The position numbers and the translations under genes are program-made. Below, in pieces: positions 53,663 to 64,000 of a DNA stretch of 64,000 bases (its first letter is position 1; each line of letters starts with the position of its first letter). The notes beneath the pieces were generated by a model. That model was not told the DNA's origin. It ran no database searches and saw only the letters and a list, made by a program, of their open reading frames with translations. The DNA is from Pterobdella sp. o SKG-2022 (Eukaryota > Annelida > Clitellata > Hirudinida > Piscicolidae): positions 3,783,896-3,847,895 of the forward strand of contig OZ038320.1 in NCBI GenBank assembly GCA_964035795.1, written 5' to 3'.

Positions 53663-56524
53663 TCAAAAATAATTTTTCAGTCTAGGGGCCAGTAGTCGCA
53701 CCCAGAGAGGAACAGTGGCCTCCTCGACGGATAAGACTTGCTCATCAACTCTGTATGAGTGCTTGTATATGTTCAAGCGTTCCTGAAAAAAAAATTTGCT
53801 GATAATAATACTAACAAAAAAAAAATAATAATTAAGAAAAATAATAACAACAATAAGTAAACTAGTAATAACAACGTATATTAGATATTCCTAATTCGCT
53901 CTTATTAACTGTTTATCAAAATAAATGTCAAAAGTAAAATAATCTGAAATCTGATATTGATTTCGAAACAATAAAGCATCAAGTTAAACGTTTAATATCC
54001 TTTCCTAGTGCATGTACAACTTTTCGAAGATAGATATGACGACTAACCTTGTGCAGCTGGTATTTCAAATGCAGGTTTCTAGTGATGATGACTATTTGAC
54101 TTTCCAAATCTTTAAATACAGATCGATAACCTAGCATTGAAAAACATGAATAGATCAAAAACTGAATGTTATTGAAACTGATAAAAAACTCGCACCATAA
54201 TTGGGTGAGCCGATCATCGTTAAAAAGGGCAGATTTTCAGTGTTTTCAACTCGATTTATATTAGAGTCATGGCCTTTTTGATTATATAACCAAATTCCTT
54301 TGGCGTGAATTGACCAGTCTGGTCTATCGTATTCATACATAAAAACTCTGTTATTTTGATTAGAGGGGTCTTTACCAACTGATTGTTGTTGTGATTCGTT
54401 AGTACATGCTTGCTGTTGGAAAACTTGTCTCATGAAGTTGGACATTATACATGTGTATGTTGCAGGAATGTAATAAGACAAGCCCGCTGAGTTGTAGAAA
54501 CTGTTTGCCTGCGAAGTATGGAAAACTTTAATGTAACTAAAAATACGTTCATTGTTAAAAAAACATAAAAACGTTCATTGAACTTAACTCGTTAGGCTAC
54601 ATCGCTTGTATATGAATGCAATTGAAACTGAATGAGCCAGATAACAAAACATTAATAAAAAGGCTTATAGAACTGACTTGGGGAGCTGATGTGATGATGT
54701 GGAAGGATGCTTGAGATTTGAACAAGAGCAGATCGGAGTATATGTCAGTGAGGTTGAAGTAGCCAGATGCCAGGTAAGCTGTTTGCTCCTCATTAATACT
54801 TCCTAGCATCTCCTCCGTCACCTCACTATCCTGGCTGATCCCCACTGGACCTATTTGCACCAGTGGGTATATAACAGTGTCCAAGTCTTCGTCTGTGGAT
54901 TCATCTAAATCGACGTTGTTTGGTTTTATCAAGCGTTCAACAGCTTCTTTCAAACATTTTTTAAAATTTTTGTTGCTTTGTTCACCTGTATATGTATAAC
55001 AAGCATTTGAAAGGCAACTAATAATCTCAAAGTGACCTCACTTTCATTGGGATTAGTTCCTTCAGCACCGCAATATACAAGTTCACCCTCATTGTTCAAC
55101 GTGAAAGAGAACTTTCCTAACTCTGTGATGAGTCTGTCATAATAGTCAGCTATGCCTTTGCAGTTTTTGATCAAAACGTAACGATCTTGGCGGTTGGTGA
55201 AGTATGTGTCGCTGAGGTTTGCTCTTTTGTGTGGTATGGAATACTTCATAAGCATATGGTAATGTGAGTTCACTTATGAAAGGCTTTCTACCATAAATAA
55301 ACTTTTAAAGCAGTGATCCATTTGATATTAAATTTTTAATGTCTATTTCAATAAAAGAGACTGGAATTCAAATACTCTAGGAAATGAGATAATGAAATAA
55401 GTTTTAATATTTATGGAAACTTTCTTACCCACTTATGATGAGATCGTTGTCAAATATGTAAGCTTTTATATGGAAGAGTCCCACCACCTCATTGAACCTC
55501 TCAGACAACACTTTGCCATGCCAACTGATTCATGTAAATGAAAAATTAGACAAATATTTTGAAGCGGTGTAATTTCATTGAAACCATCACAACAATGGTG
55601 AATGGAAAAAAAACTGAAACATTTACTAAAACACATTCAAGTTTTTTTTTCAATTAAACTTCACATTAATGAAGCAATTTGAATTTGTACTACTATATAA
55701 CAAGAAAGAACTACTTTTTAAAGTTGGGACTCTGAAAGAGATGAACTGAGACATTGTGTTTTTGTTTGAGAGGCAGCAAAAGAGTGATGGAGTTTTCTTG
55801 ACCTCTAGTCCCTCTTTGCTTGTCAAGAACCATTCTCAAAGACAATTCAGACTTTTGTGCTAAACTATTTTTTAAACATGACACCTTAAAATTCATGAAA
55901 ATTTATTTTGTTAAAATTTCTATTTTTTAAAATTAATTTATATACCAATTCCTTTTCAAGATTTCCTGTACCAAGATACAATGTGGCCAAAACAATTCGT
56001 TTTTGGGCTTTATTTGTCAATTTCTGGAGAATAAAATAAGTTGAAAATTTTTTAAAATTCTAGTAGCTATATTATTCTCAAACTTTTAGCTTGTGATAGA
56101 ACTGAACAGGACCTTCAATCACTTCTATTTGATTGCCATTCACCTTTAAATGAACATTTTATTTTTTATTTAACAACCGAAATTTTAACTTTCATTGCAA
56201 ACCTTGAAAAAAGGTGCAGATTTTCTAAGCCAGTTGTAATTCATATGGGATTCTTGAACCTCATGAGATGTTGCAGAATTTTTATATGAGTTATTTTTAA
56301 AACCAAACGCATTGTGATGTTTAACTGTTTCTTTAAATGTTGAAGCTTTGTTCGACAATGTCCTGAAAAAAGAGAAATTGCCTATTGAAAATGGAAAGCA
56401 TGTCAAGTTTAGTTTTTTTTATATTTCTATAAAAAAGTAAGTAAAATTTATTTTTCAATTACCTACTAGAAACAATAAATGTTTCAGTTTTGAGCTTCAA
56501 ACCAAACCGCAAAGCAAATTTCAT
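53663..56524 (-). CDS. PGS1: Phosphatidylglycerophosphate synthase, mitochondrial (PGS1)
   Basis: Eleven exons: 56524-56463, 56362-56203, 56143-56084, 56023-55946, 55884-55715, 55524-55429, 55223-55042, 54985-54678, 54508-54196, 54130-54048, 53782-53663. They join in phase to 543 residues (human 556). It transfers a phosphatidyl group from CDP-diacylglycerol to glycerol 3-phosphate, the committed step towards cardiolipin, in mitochondria. The N-terminus is basic with no acidic residues until Glu14, as in targeting peptides. The first HKD motif is H195, K197, D202, followed by SGANLSDTYFTNRQDRY. The second is the partial SIHAKGIWLY (H440, K442) with the LTMIGSPNYG segment, as in human PGS1. 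The stop lies 175 bp upstream of the start of the glutamate decarboxylase-like gene. Confidence 0.95.
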
Positions 56525-57978
56525 TGCAACAGAATTAACTTAAGTTAACTTTTAACTATTAATCTTTAAAAGTAGTTTGAGTTACATATGTTTCATAAGA
56601 ATACCGATATTTCAAATTTTGAAGTTTTGAAAATTGAACCTTGAAATAAATTAAAAAAAAATTTTGAATTTGAGATTTTAAAATTCTTGCAATAATAAAT
56701 ATTGGAGAAAAATGTTTAAATAAACTCTAAAAGAAAAATTTAGAAAAATGAAATGATGTTTGAATTAAAAAAAATGCTCAAATGAGTTTTATACTGATAT
56801 TTATAAAAAATATATTTGTGTTTTCAAAATTGTTGATAAGTTTCTAGCGTAGAAAAAATCATAATTGCATTCTAAACTTTATGTTTGTACCAAACTATAC
56901 TGAAGTGCTTATAGATAATCCTCAAGCAACAAATAATAGTATTTTTTCGCGTAAACTGTCAAAATCCCACAAAAGTTATTTTTAACAAATTTAAAATTCG
57001 AATGCGAATATCGATAAAAAGAGAAAGTGGCATCTAAAAAACTCTTGCAAAAAACTCTTTTTCCCTAAGCTCTTAACATAAAAACATGTCAAAATTTGAA
57101 AATTTTCTATTTTTAAAAAACTTTAAAAGATTACTCTATATATCTTTTGAAAAAAATATGATTTGGGATTTTTTATTGTCCATGGTTTAAAAGATTTTCC
57201 AAATTTGTTTTTTATTGAATAGAAGCCAAAAAATACTTTAAATTTATTATTGAAAAAAAAATTCAAATGCACATAATGGTTAATATATTTGTTGATATCA
57301 CAAAACTTTCATCTCAAAATCAATCTAAAAAAAGCCACTTGTTGGAAACTTTTTTTTCAGAAAGCTGCAATTGTATTATTATTATTATTACTATTGCATT
57401 ATACCGTACAATAAAACTAGTTTAGCCATTGTACTAGACATAAAATTTATTAGTTTTCAATACTTTTTGAAACCAACAAAATTCATTTGAGGTAATTACA
57501 CTACAATGCAATACGATTAAGACCACAAAAAAACTTGCATTAAAACTGAAAAAAATGAAAACTTATAATTTAGAGAAAAGGAATTTTTTTAATCAGCGCA
57601 AAGAAAAACATATTTTGAAAAAATGGAGATTACGCCAACAAAAATGATGAATAGATTGGATGAGTTTTGATCAGCAAAACAGTTACAACTAGCTTTGACG
57701 ATTATAACAAGATAAAAAGCAGTTTTGACTTCAAGTCTCTTTTATATGAAAAATGCTTATATAAAATATCAAAACCAAACAAATATGATATTAAATCTAA
57801 TCTTCCCGATTTCACATTTAATCATCATCTGGTACTCTATAACTTTCTAAAGTGAAACAGAATAAACTTCAAATTTTTCAACTGAAAAAATTAAGTTAAG
57901 AAAAACTTTAATTAAAAATTAAGCTCTGATATTTTGTTTACACTCAGTAAAAACACGTGTGAGAGTTGTCATAGAAAC
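56525..57978. other. Divergent intergenic region between PGS1 and CFAP299
   Basis: About 1.45 kb of AT-rich sequence between two genes that point away from each other. It should contain both promoters. I see no TATA box, CpG-rich patch or RNA gene that could be supported. The 62-codon frame at 57667-57855 appears to be chance. Confidence 0.4.
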
Positions 57979-59645
57979 ATGGAGAATATTGGCACGAAGA
58001 GAGAAAATATCAACAATTTTAATACATGGGAGGAATTTCTGGACTCCCAAATAACTTCTTTAGATCTATATTACTTGGAAGTGAGATTGCACTTAGTTTT
58101 TTTTTGATGATAAGTGGAGTACATTATTAAAATAAAACTATGCACTGAAGTTTTGTAATAGATAGTCAAAAAGTATATCTCAGTATTATTTAACGACAGG
58201 ATGAAGACCTAGCAAGAGAACTAATTGAACTTGGGTACCGAGGGAATGGTGAAATATTAAGAGTAAATATTAAACACTTCATGAATTATAAAGTATATTA
58301 AAAAGTCTTTTTGAATTATATATCAATCATTTCCTAATCAAATAGTTATGCTTATGACTAGCAGCCCTGAAGTAACAGCACTTGTGAAAATTTATTTAGT
58401 TGTTTTGTGAACATCATTTTCAATAAATATTGAAAATAACTTCAAATGATTACTATTAAATACATAAATTTGATTCATTTAGCAGGTTTGCTTAAATTAA
58501 GAATGAATCAATGCAATCCATCAGGTTGAAGACTTTTTAGACAGAAAAAAAGCACACGAAGCTATAAAATCTGCAAAGAAAAACCTACTACAGTCAGTTT
58601 CTACCAGCGTTCTAAACTACCAATGACTTTAGAATAATATAAATTTTAACTTTAAAATCTTTTAGATGTTTTAGCTATTCATCCTGGCTGTTCCTAAAAA
58701 TACTTGAAATCTTTTACAAAAGCTCATATAATTTACAGAAGCTTATCAATATTTTAAGACCTGAAATTGAATATAATGAACTGAAGGCTTGTCCATCTGA
58801 AAGTGCAAATTCCTGCAGACTGCATACTAATGAAGGAATTGGCGTCAAGGGAAGACCTTAACAGACAGGGTGTCATGGCGGTTTGTAACATTTCATAAGC
58901 ACATATTACAATAAAATGGAATGATTTAGCTAAATAATAGTATTTTTTAGTTATTTGAACCAACTCTTAGTTGACTTACTAATATACTTTTAATTTCTGA
59001 ATTTTGGCTTTTTGTATAACATAGAAATCAATAATAGCGGTAACATTGTAGAAAAGCATAATGATACTTGACAGACAATAATATTTGTGAGAGATTATAA
59101 CGAGCAACGTCAAGAAGTCTCTGGGTAGTTCACTTTAATAAAAATTATTTTATATACATTATCAAACGTATTATACCGTAAATTGATGGTTTTCCAAACC
59201 AAAGAAGCAAATACAAACTTACTGAAAACTAAATGTTTTAATTGGATAAGTTCAAAGCTTTTCGTTAACAGTGAAACATTTCCAAGTACGAGAAAAACTA
59301 ATTAAACTGTTAACAAAAATCTTTTTATTTTTCAAGCAAAAAAATTGAGTGTTGATTAAATTTTTAAATCTTAAATTAGAACAAATATGTTTCTTAATGT
59401 CTAAGACTTCATTTTTAAGTTAAAATCAAAAAAATATTGAAAAAAAGATACATGCCTTTAAAAGATTAGTTTTCAGTAACTTTATATTATAATCATTGTT
59501 ATTTATATTTAATGATCTTTTTCTTTAATTATTTATGCAAAAAATACTTCAGGTACATAGATTATGCACAAAGATTAAAAAACGAGGATTTCACACGATA
59601 CTTTGACGGACACAAACGACTTTTGCCACATACTTCGGATCTGAG
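57979..59645 (+). CDS. CFAP299: Cilia- and flagella-associated protein 299, 5' exons only
   Basis: Exons: 57979-58080, 58200-58262, 58525-58592, 58787-58880, 59075-59124 and 59553-59645. The product starts [10 protein letters not shown] and matches the human protein in [41 protein letters not shown] and [21 protein letters not shown]. The third-to-fourth exon junction is the least certain: other donors near 58600 are possible and the predicted residues there match poorly. About 60 to 80 C-terminal residues expected from the family are absent before the window ends, so later exons lie to the right. The family is conserved in ciliated eukaryotes and its molecular role is poorly defined. Confidence 0.85.
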
Positions 59646-60167
59646 GTGAAATTTATATAAAATTGTAAAACTTTAGAAATATTTTTCATTTTTATCGGTG
59701 GTTTTTTCAATTATTCAATTTATTATGGCCAAAATCCTTTGGTTAGCAACCGACATGTTTGGCTGTTTGCGAAATTTGATTTTCAAAGTTATTTTTTCTG
59801 CTTTCTGGACACGGCCTGTTTTTTATTTTTATCAAAATTATTTTAGAATTTTATTATGAAAACTTTAGCTTAACTTTTTTCAAGTTTTCGAAATTTTTTT
59901 TTCGATCGTAAGTTTATACGTTATACGTTAGCGATATTTTAAAAACTAGTATTTATCTAATTAACTTATATTTATTTCGAAATACTTTTTACGTAAAAAA
60001 AATGTCATACTTCAGAGATTTTTTGTGATGTTTATCCCAAAATACTAATCCCCCCTCGCGTCAATCGAAACGCCGAGTTTTTTATTTAAACATTAGGAGT
60101 AATATATATATAATAGTAATAGGTTGAATAAAAATATCAATAACTACAGTAAGAGTTTCAAAAATAA

Positions 60168-63100
60168 TTGCAGGTCCAGCAAAAAAAAGAAAAAAAATCT
60201 GAAAAAGAGTGGTCGAAAGGAAGGGCATCCTTCAAGAAAAACTGCCACAAAGTTAATGAAAGTCCTTGTCGAGTCAAATCTTTAAATGTTGGTTCGATGA
60301 GGGGTAAGGCTTCTGAAGTGGTGGAAACCATGTCAAGAAAGAGAGTCGATCTGTGTTGTTTACAAGAGACTCGTTGGAAGACCAACTTTAAACTTATTGC
60401 AGGCAGAGACTCTCGATATAAGTATTTTGGTTGTGGGAATGATGAGGGCACTTGTGGTGTAGGAATTCTATTGGCTGAGAAGTGGTGGGAGAAAGTGCTT
60501 GAAGTGATTAGAGTCTCAGATAGAATCATTCTCATTCGAATGGTGGTTGGATCAGTTGTGTTTGTTTTTGTGAGTGTTTATGCACCTCAGGCTAACCTTA
60601 GTGAGAGTGTAAAAGATCAATTTTATTATGCGCTTCAATCCACCATAGCTAGAGTTTCATCTTTGGAACAGCTAATCATAAGTGGAGACTGGAATGTCCA
60701 TATAGGATCACACTCTACTGCTTTTGAGGATGTGCATGGTGGACATGCTTTGGGAAAAAGAAACCATGAAGGTGAAAGACTGCTGGAATTTGCTGTTGCA
60801 AATAAGCTGGTTGTTGGTAACTCCTGGTTCAAGAAGAAATTTGAACATCTGGTTACATACCAGTCAGGAGCTTGTAAAACCTAAATTGACTACATATTGT
60901 ATAAGAGAAGTTTTAAAAAAATGGTCTCTAATGTGAAAGTCATTGTTGGAGAGAAGTGTGCAACACAGCATAGACTGGTGGTTGGTGACTTCAAGGTTTG
61001 CACTCATGCTCACCCCAAAAGAAGGTTTGTTCCTCGTACAAAAGTCTGGAAACTAAAAGACTTTGGAAATCAAGTTGAATTTTTTAATTTTTTCAATGCA
61101 TTAATCCAAGGAAATGAAACTGGTGAAACTTTGGATGAGCGTTGTAAGTACCTGAAAAACAATTTGATTAATGCTACAAAACAGGTTTGTGGAGTCTTTG
61201 CAAAACATACCTGGAAGAGGCAGACTTGGTGGTGGAATGACAAGGTGCAGCAAGCTGTGTCCCACAAACGCAAATGTTTCAAAGTATGGAAAGCAGTAGG
61301 AGACCGAGTTACTTATCAGGCGGCTAAACGTGCATCCAACCTCGGTGTACACATAGCCAAAACTGATGCTGAAAAGATTGCGTTTAAAAAAATTAATCCC
61401 AGATCTGTTGAGATATATCGACTGGCTAAGCAATGCGGCGAGAGAACCAGGACGTCATTGGGGATAAACCGGTGAGAAATAATAATGGCCAAATGTCCCT
61501 GGATGTTGATTCCAAAAAAGAAGCATGGAAAGAGCATTATATGCACCTTCTCAATGTGGAGTTTTCATGGAATCCAGATGGTTTGTCCGAAGTCTATCCT
61601 GTGGAAGGTCTCAGCGAACGTATCATTACAGCAATGGTTAAAGAGGCCATTAATAAGATGAGCCTTGGGAAAGCAGCGGGTCCTTCAGGTATTGTTGCTG
61701 AGATGCTCAAGGCCGCAGATTCAAGTGGTGCTAGTATGATTCGAGAACTCATTGAAGACATCATCTTTTAGAACCGTATACCGTCTGAGTGGCAGGAAAG
61801 TCACATAGTCAGTGTATATGAGGGTAAAGGTGATGCTTTAAACAGGTCTAACTATAGGGGTTTGAAGTTAATTGATCAGGTTATGAAGGTTTTGGAGCGC
61901 ATAGTGGAAGGTTTTATCAGACAGAGAGTGGCGATTAATGATATGCAATGTGGCTTTATGCAAGGTCGGGGTACAACTGATGCCATATTTATCCTCCGTC
62001 AGTTACAGGAAAAGCGTCGGGTTGCTGGTAAGCCCCTCTACTTAGCATTCATTGATTTGGAGAAAGCCTTTGACAGAGTGCCACGAGAAGTGATTTGGTG
62101 GAGTATGCGTAAATTGAAAATTGATGAATGGCTTGTGAGAATTGTACAATCCATGTACAAGGAAGTGAGAAGTAGGGTGAAAGTTGGTGATGAGTATAGC
62201 AACTCGTTTGATGTTCGGGTAGGTGTCCATCAAGGTTCTGTTCTTAGTCCATTACTTTTTGTTATTGTGCTGGAAGCTTTATCTATGGAATTACGTACTG
62301 GCTGCCCCTGGGAGATCTTGTATGCTGACGACTTAATGGTAAGTGCTCATTCATGGATGAACTATTAGTGAAGTTGAGAACATGGAGATCGAAGATGGAG
62401 AAAAGGGGGTTGAGGGTGAATATGGGTAAGACAAAGTTAATGGTTTCTGGTTCGAACCTTGATGTGTTGAGAAAATCTGGGAAGTATCCTTGTGGTGTAT
62501 GCCAAGCAGGTGTGGGTAGAAATGCTATTCAGTGTGGAGGCTGCAGGCAATGGGTACACAAGAAATGCAGCGGCATAAAAGGCTCTCTAACTTCGGATCT
62601 TAACTTCCGATGCGCTCGTTGCCTTGGTACAGCACGGCCTGTTGGTGGGAGATTAGTGAAGGAAGTGATTATTGGTGATGAAAAACTGGAAGTTGTCCCA
62701 GAGTTCTGCCACTTTGGAGATATGTTATCTGCAGGTGGTGAATGTGAGCTTGCTTCAATAACACGTTGTAAGTGTGCCTGGGCTAAATTTGGCCAACTTC
62801 ATCCACTACTTGCTAATCATCATTTATCATTATTGACCAGGGCCGTATCTTTTCAACTTGTGTCAGAAGAGCTATGTTACATGCTGCTGAAACATGGCCC
62901 GTAACAGCTTCCACATTAAACCGCCTTAGACGAAATGACCTTGCCATGATTCGCTGGATGTGCAACATCAAAACGAATGATAACGTTTGCTCTCCCTCAC
63001 TTCTTTCAAAACTTGGCATTCGGGATGTTGAGGTGGTTCTTCGTACAAGCAGGATGAGGTGGTTTGGACATGTAGAGCGTAGCGTGGGTTGGATTTCTCA

Positions 63101-63324
63101 GATGCGAAAGTTGGATTTAGATACTTGCAAGAAGCCTAGTAGGCCCAAAAAGAATTGGAATGAGCTCATATTGAATGACAAAAGAAAGCTAGACATGGTT
63201 TGTGCGGATCCACTCGATCGCTCTGAATGGAAAGGCCGACTTCGAGATAGAACTTTTCAAAAAAGCCCAACCCTTGGTAAAGGAAAACGGGCTATAAAAA
63301 GGATTTGATTGATTGATTGATTGA
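60168..63324 (+). mobile_element. RTE-like LINE, nearly complete but with broken frames
   Basis: The order is endonuclease (60168-60884, with LCCLQETRW, SVYAPQ and ISGDWNVHIG), a linker (60897-61475), thumb and start of reverse transcriptase (61433-61771), reverse transcriptase (61862-62368, with [22 protein letters not shown] and the catalytic YADDL), then a PHD-like Cys/His finger and C-terminal region (62353-62904 and 62874-63308). One protein is split by a stop near 60882, a frameshift near 61435, a stop near 61770, a frameshift after the YADDL region and another near 62840. The 3' end is a (TTGA)n tail. The 5' limit is uncertain, because upstream sequence has no second copy here. Clade assignment to RTE or a near relative is from memory of the motifs. 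It follows the last visible CFAP299 exon, same strand. Confidence 0.85.
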
Positions 63325-64000
63325 AAAAAACTAAATGAGGCTTAAATTTCGTGTATAAATTGCGTTTTAAGAATTCTTATATCAAGAACACTTCATTTTT
63401 CATCAAAACGCCATAATAGGAATGATTGTTTATCAGTTTTTTCAACTGGGAAACACAAATGTCTACTTCAAACTCAACTGACAACTTTCAGGTTTGACTT
63501 AAAAAAGTTAATACACAAAAGGCATCAAAGAATGAAGTTTTAAAATATAAATCCTTTGTATTATACTTTACCAAAAGTAAAGTGAAATATTATTTCTATT
63601 GGAAACAACTTTTATGACCTGTTTTCTTTATTCTTGTATCCATTACTAAGTCTACTTGGTAATATGTGTATTTTGTAACAAAAAACATCAATTAAAAAGA
63701 ATTTTCAATAAATTTATTGAGAATCGTTAGTGCTAACGTTTTATATTAAGGGCTAAACTTATCGAAAATTATAGCTTTTGATTCTCAATAAATGTATGAA
63801 AAAATTATTTTAATTAATGATTTACGTTACAAAATAGTAAAGAAAAAAATATACGACGTATTTTTCTTTGATCTGTGTATACACTAATCTACGGAAATGA
63901 TATTTTTCTAAAACACCTCACGTTTTTTTAAAGTGAGGCACTAAAATATAACTGGTTAGTTATTAACAGTGTTAAAGTTCGTCTATTTTAATAACTAACT
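63325..64000. other. AT-rich sequence after the LINE, probably CFAP299 intron
   Basis: No exon matching the missing C-terminus of CFAP299 and no other gene can be seen. It is most likely the continuation of the intron. Confidence 0.4.

Overview
This is a window of nuclear DNA from an AT-rich invertebrate animal genome. The evidence is spliced genes with GT-AG introns, metazoan-type gene families (a caytaxin/BNIP2-type BCH protein, YEATS4/GAS41, PGS1, DHX33, CFAP299 and a glutamate decarboxylase relative), a Pol III tRNA gene and CR1-type and RTE-like non-LTR retrotransposons. The standard genetic code fits every gene. The lineage cannot be fixed from the sequence alone. A 200-N scaffold gap lies at 42876-43075.

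Layout, left to right. The minus-strand 3' part of an unrecognised gene occupies 1-4572; its N-terminus fits N-myristoylation and it runs off the left edge. From 4.6 to 10.6 kb I see only AT-rich DNA and possible 5' untranslated exons. A broken, intron-containing copy of part of a DEAH helicase gene lies at 10.6-11.6 kb. The intact DHX33-like gene follows on the plus strand at 13.5-21.2 kb, with a truncated LINE in one intron. It converges on YEATS4 (minus, 21.2-23.35 kb), leaving only 62 bp between the stop codons. A tRNA-Ser(TGA) gene is at 24.2 kb. The plus-strand gene at 26.0-44.5 kb encodes an acidic protein of about 4609 residues ending in a BCH (CRAL-TRIO-like) domain. It carries a tandem array of 999-bp (333-residue) repeats.

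From 45.0 to 53.5 kb, minus strand, is a 14-exon gene for a protein of the glutamate decarboxylase family whose PLP-binding lysine motif is replaced. A CR1 element with an intact ORF2 sits in its first intron. Just upstream on the same strand is PGS1 (mitochondrial cardiolipin pathway, 53.7-56.5 kb). The 5' part of CFAP299 (cilia) starts divergently at 58.0 kb and runs off the right edge, with a nearly complete but damaged LINE after its last visible exon.

The exon models were built by hand from reading frames, splice sites, phase and resemblance to known families. In the five complete models (DHX33, YEATS4, the BCH gene, the GAD-like gene and PGS1) every exon join is in phase and the total length is a multiple of three. 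The genes do not form one pathway: they are mostly unrelated neighbours. The two most unusual items are the glutamate-decarboxylase-like protein without its catalytic lysine and the giant BCH protein with its recently expanded repeats.
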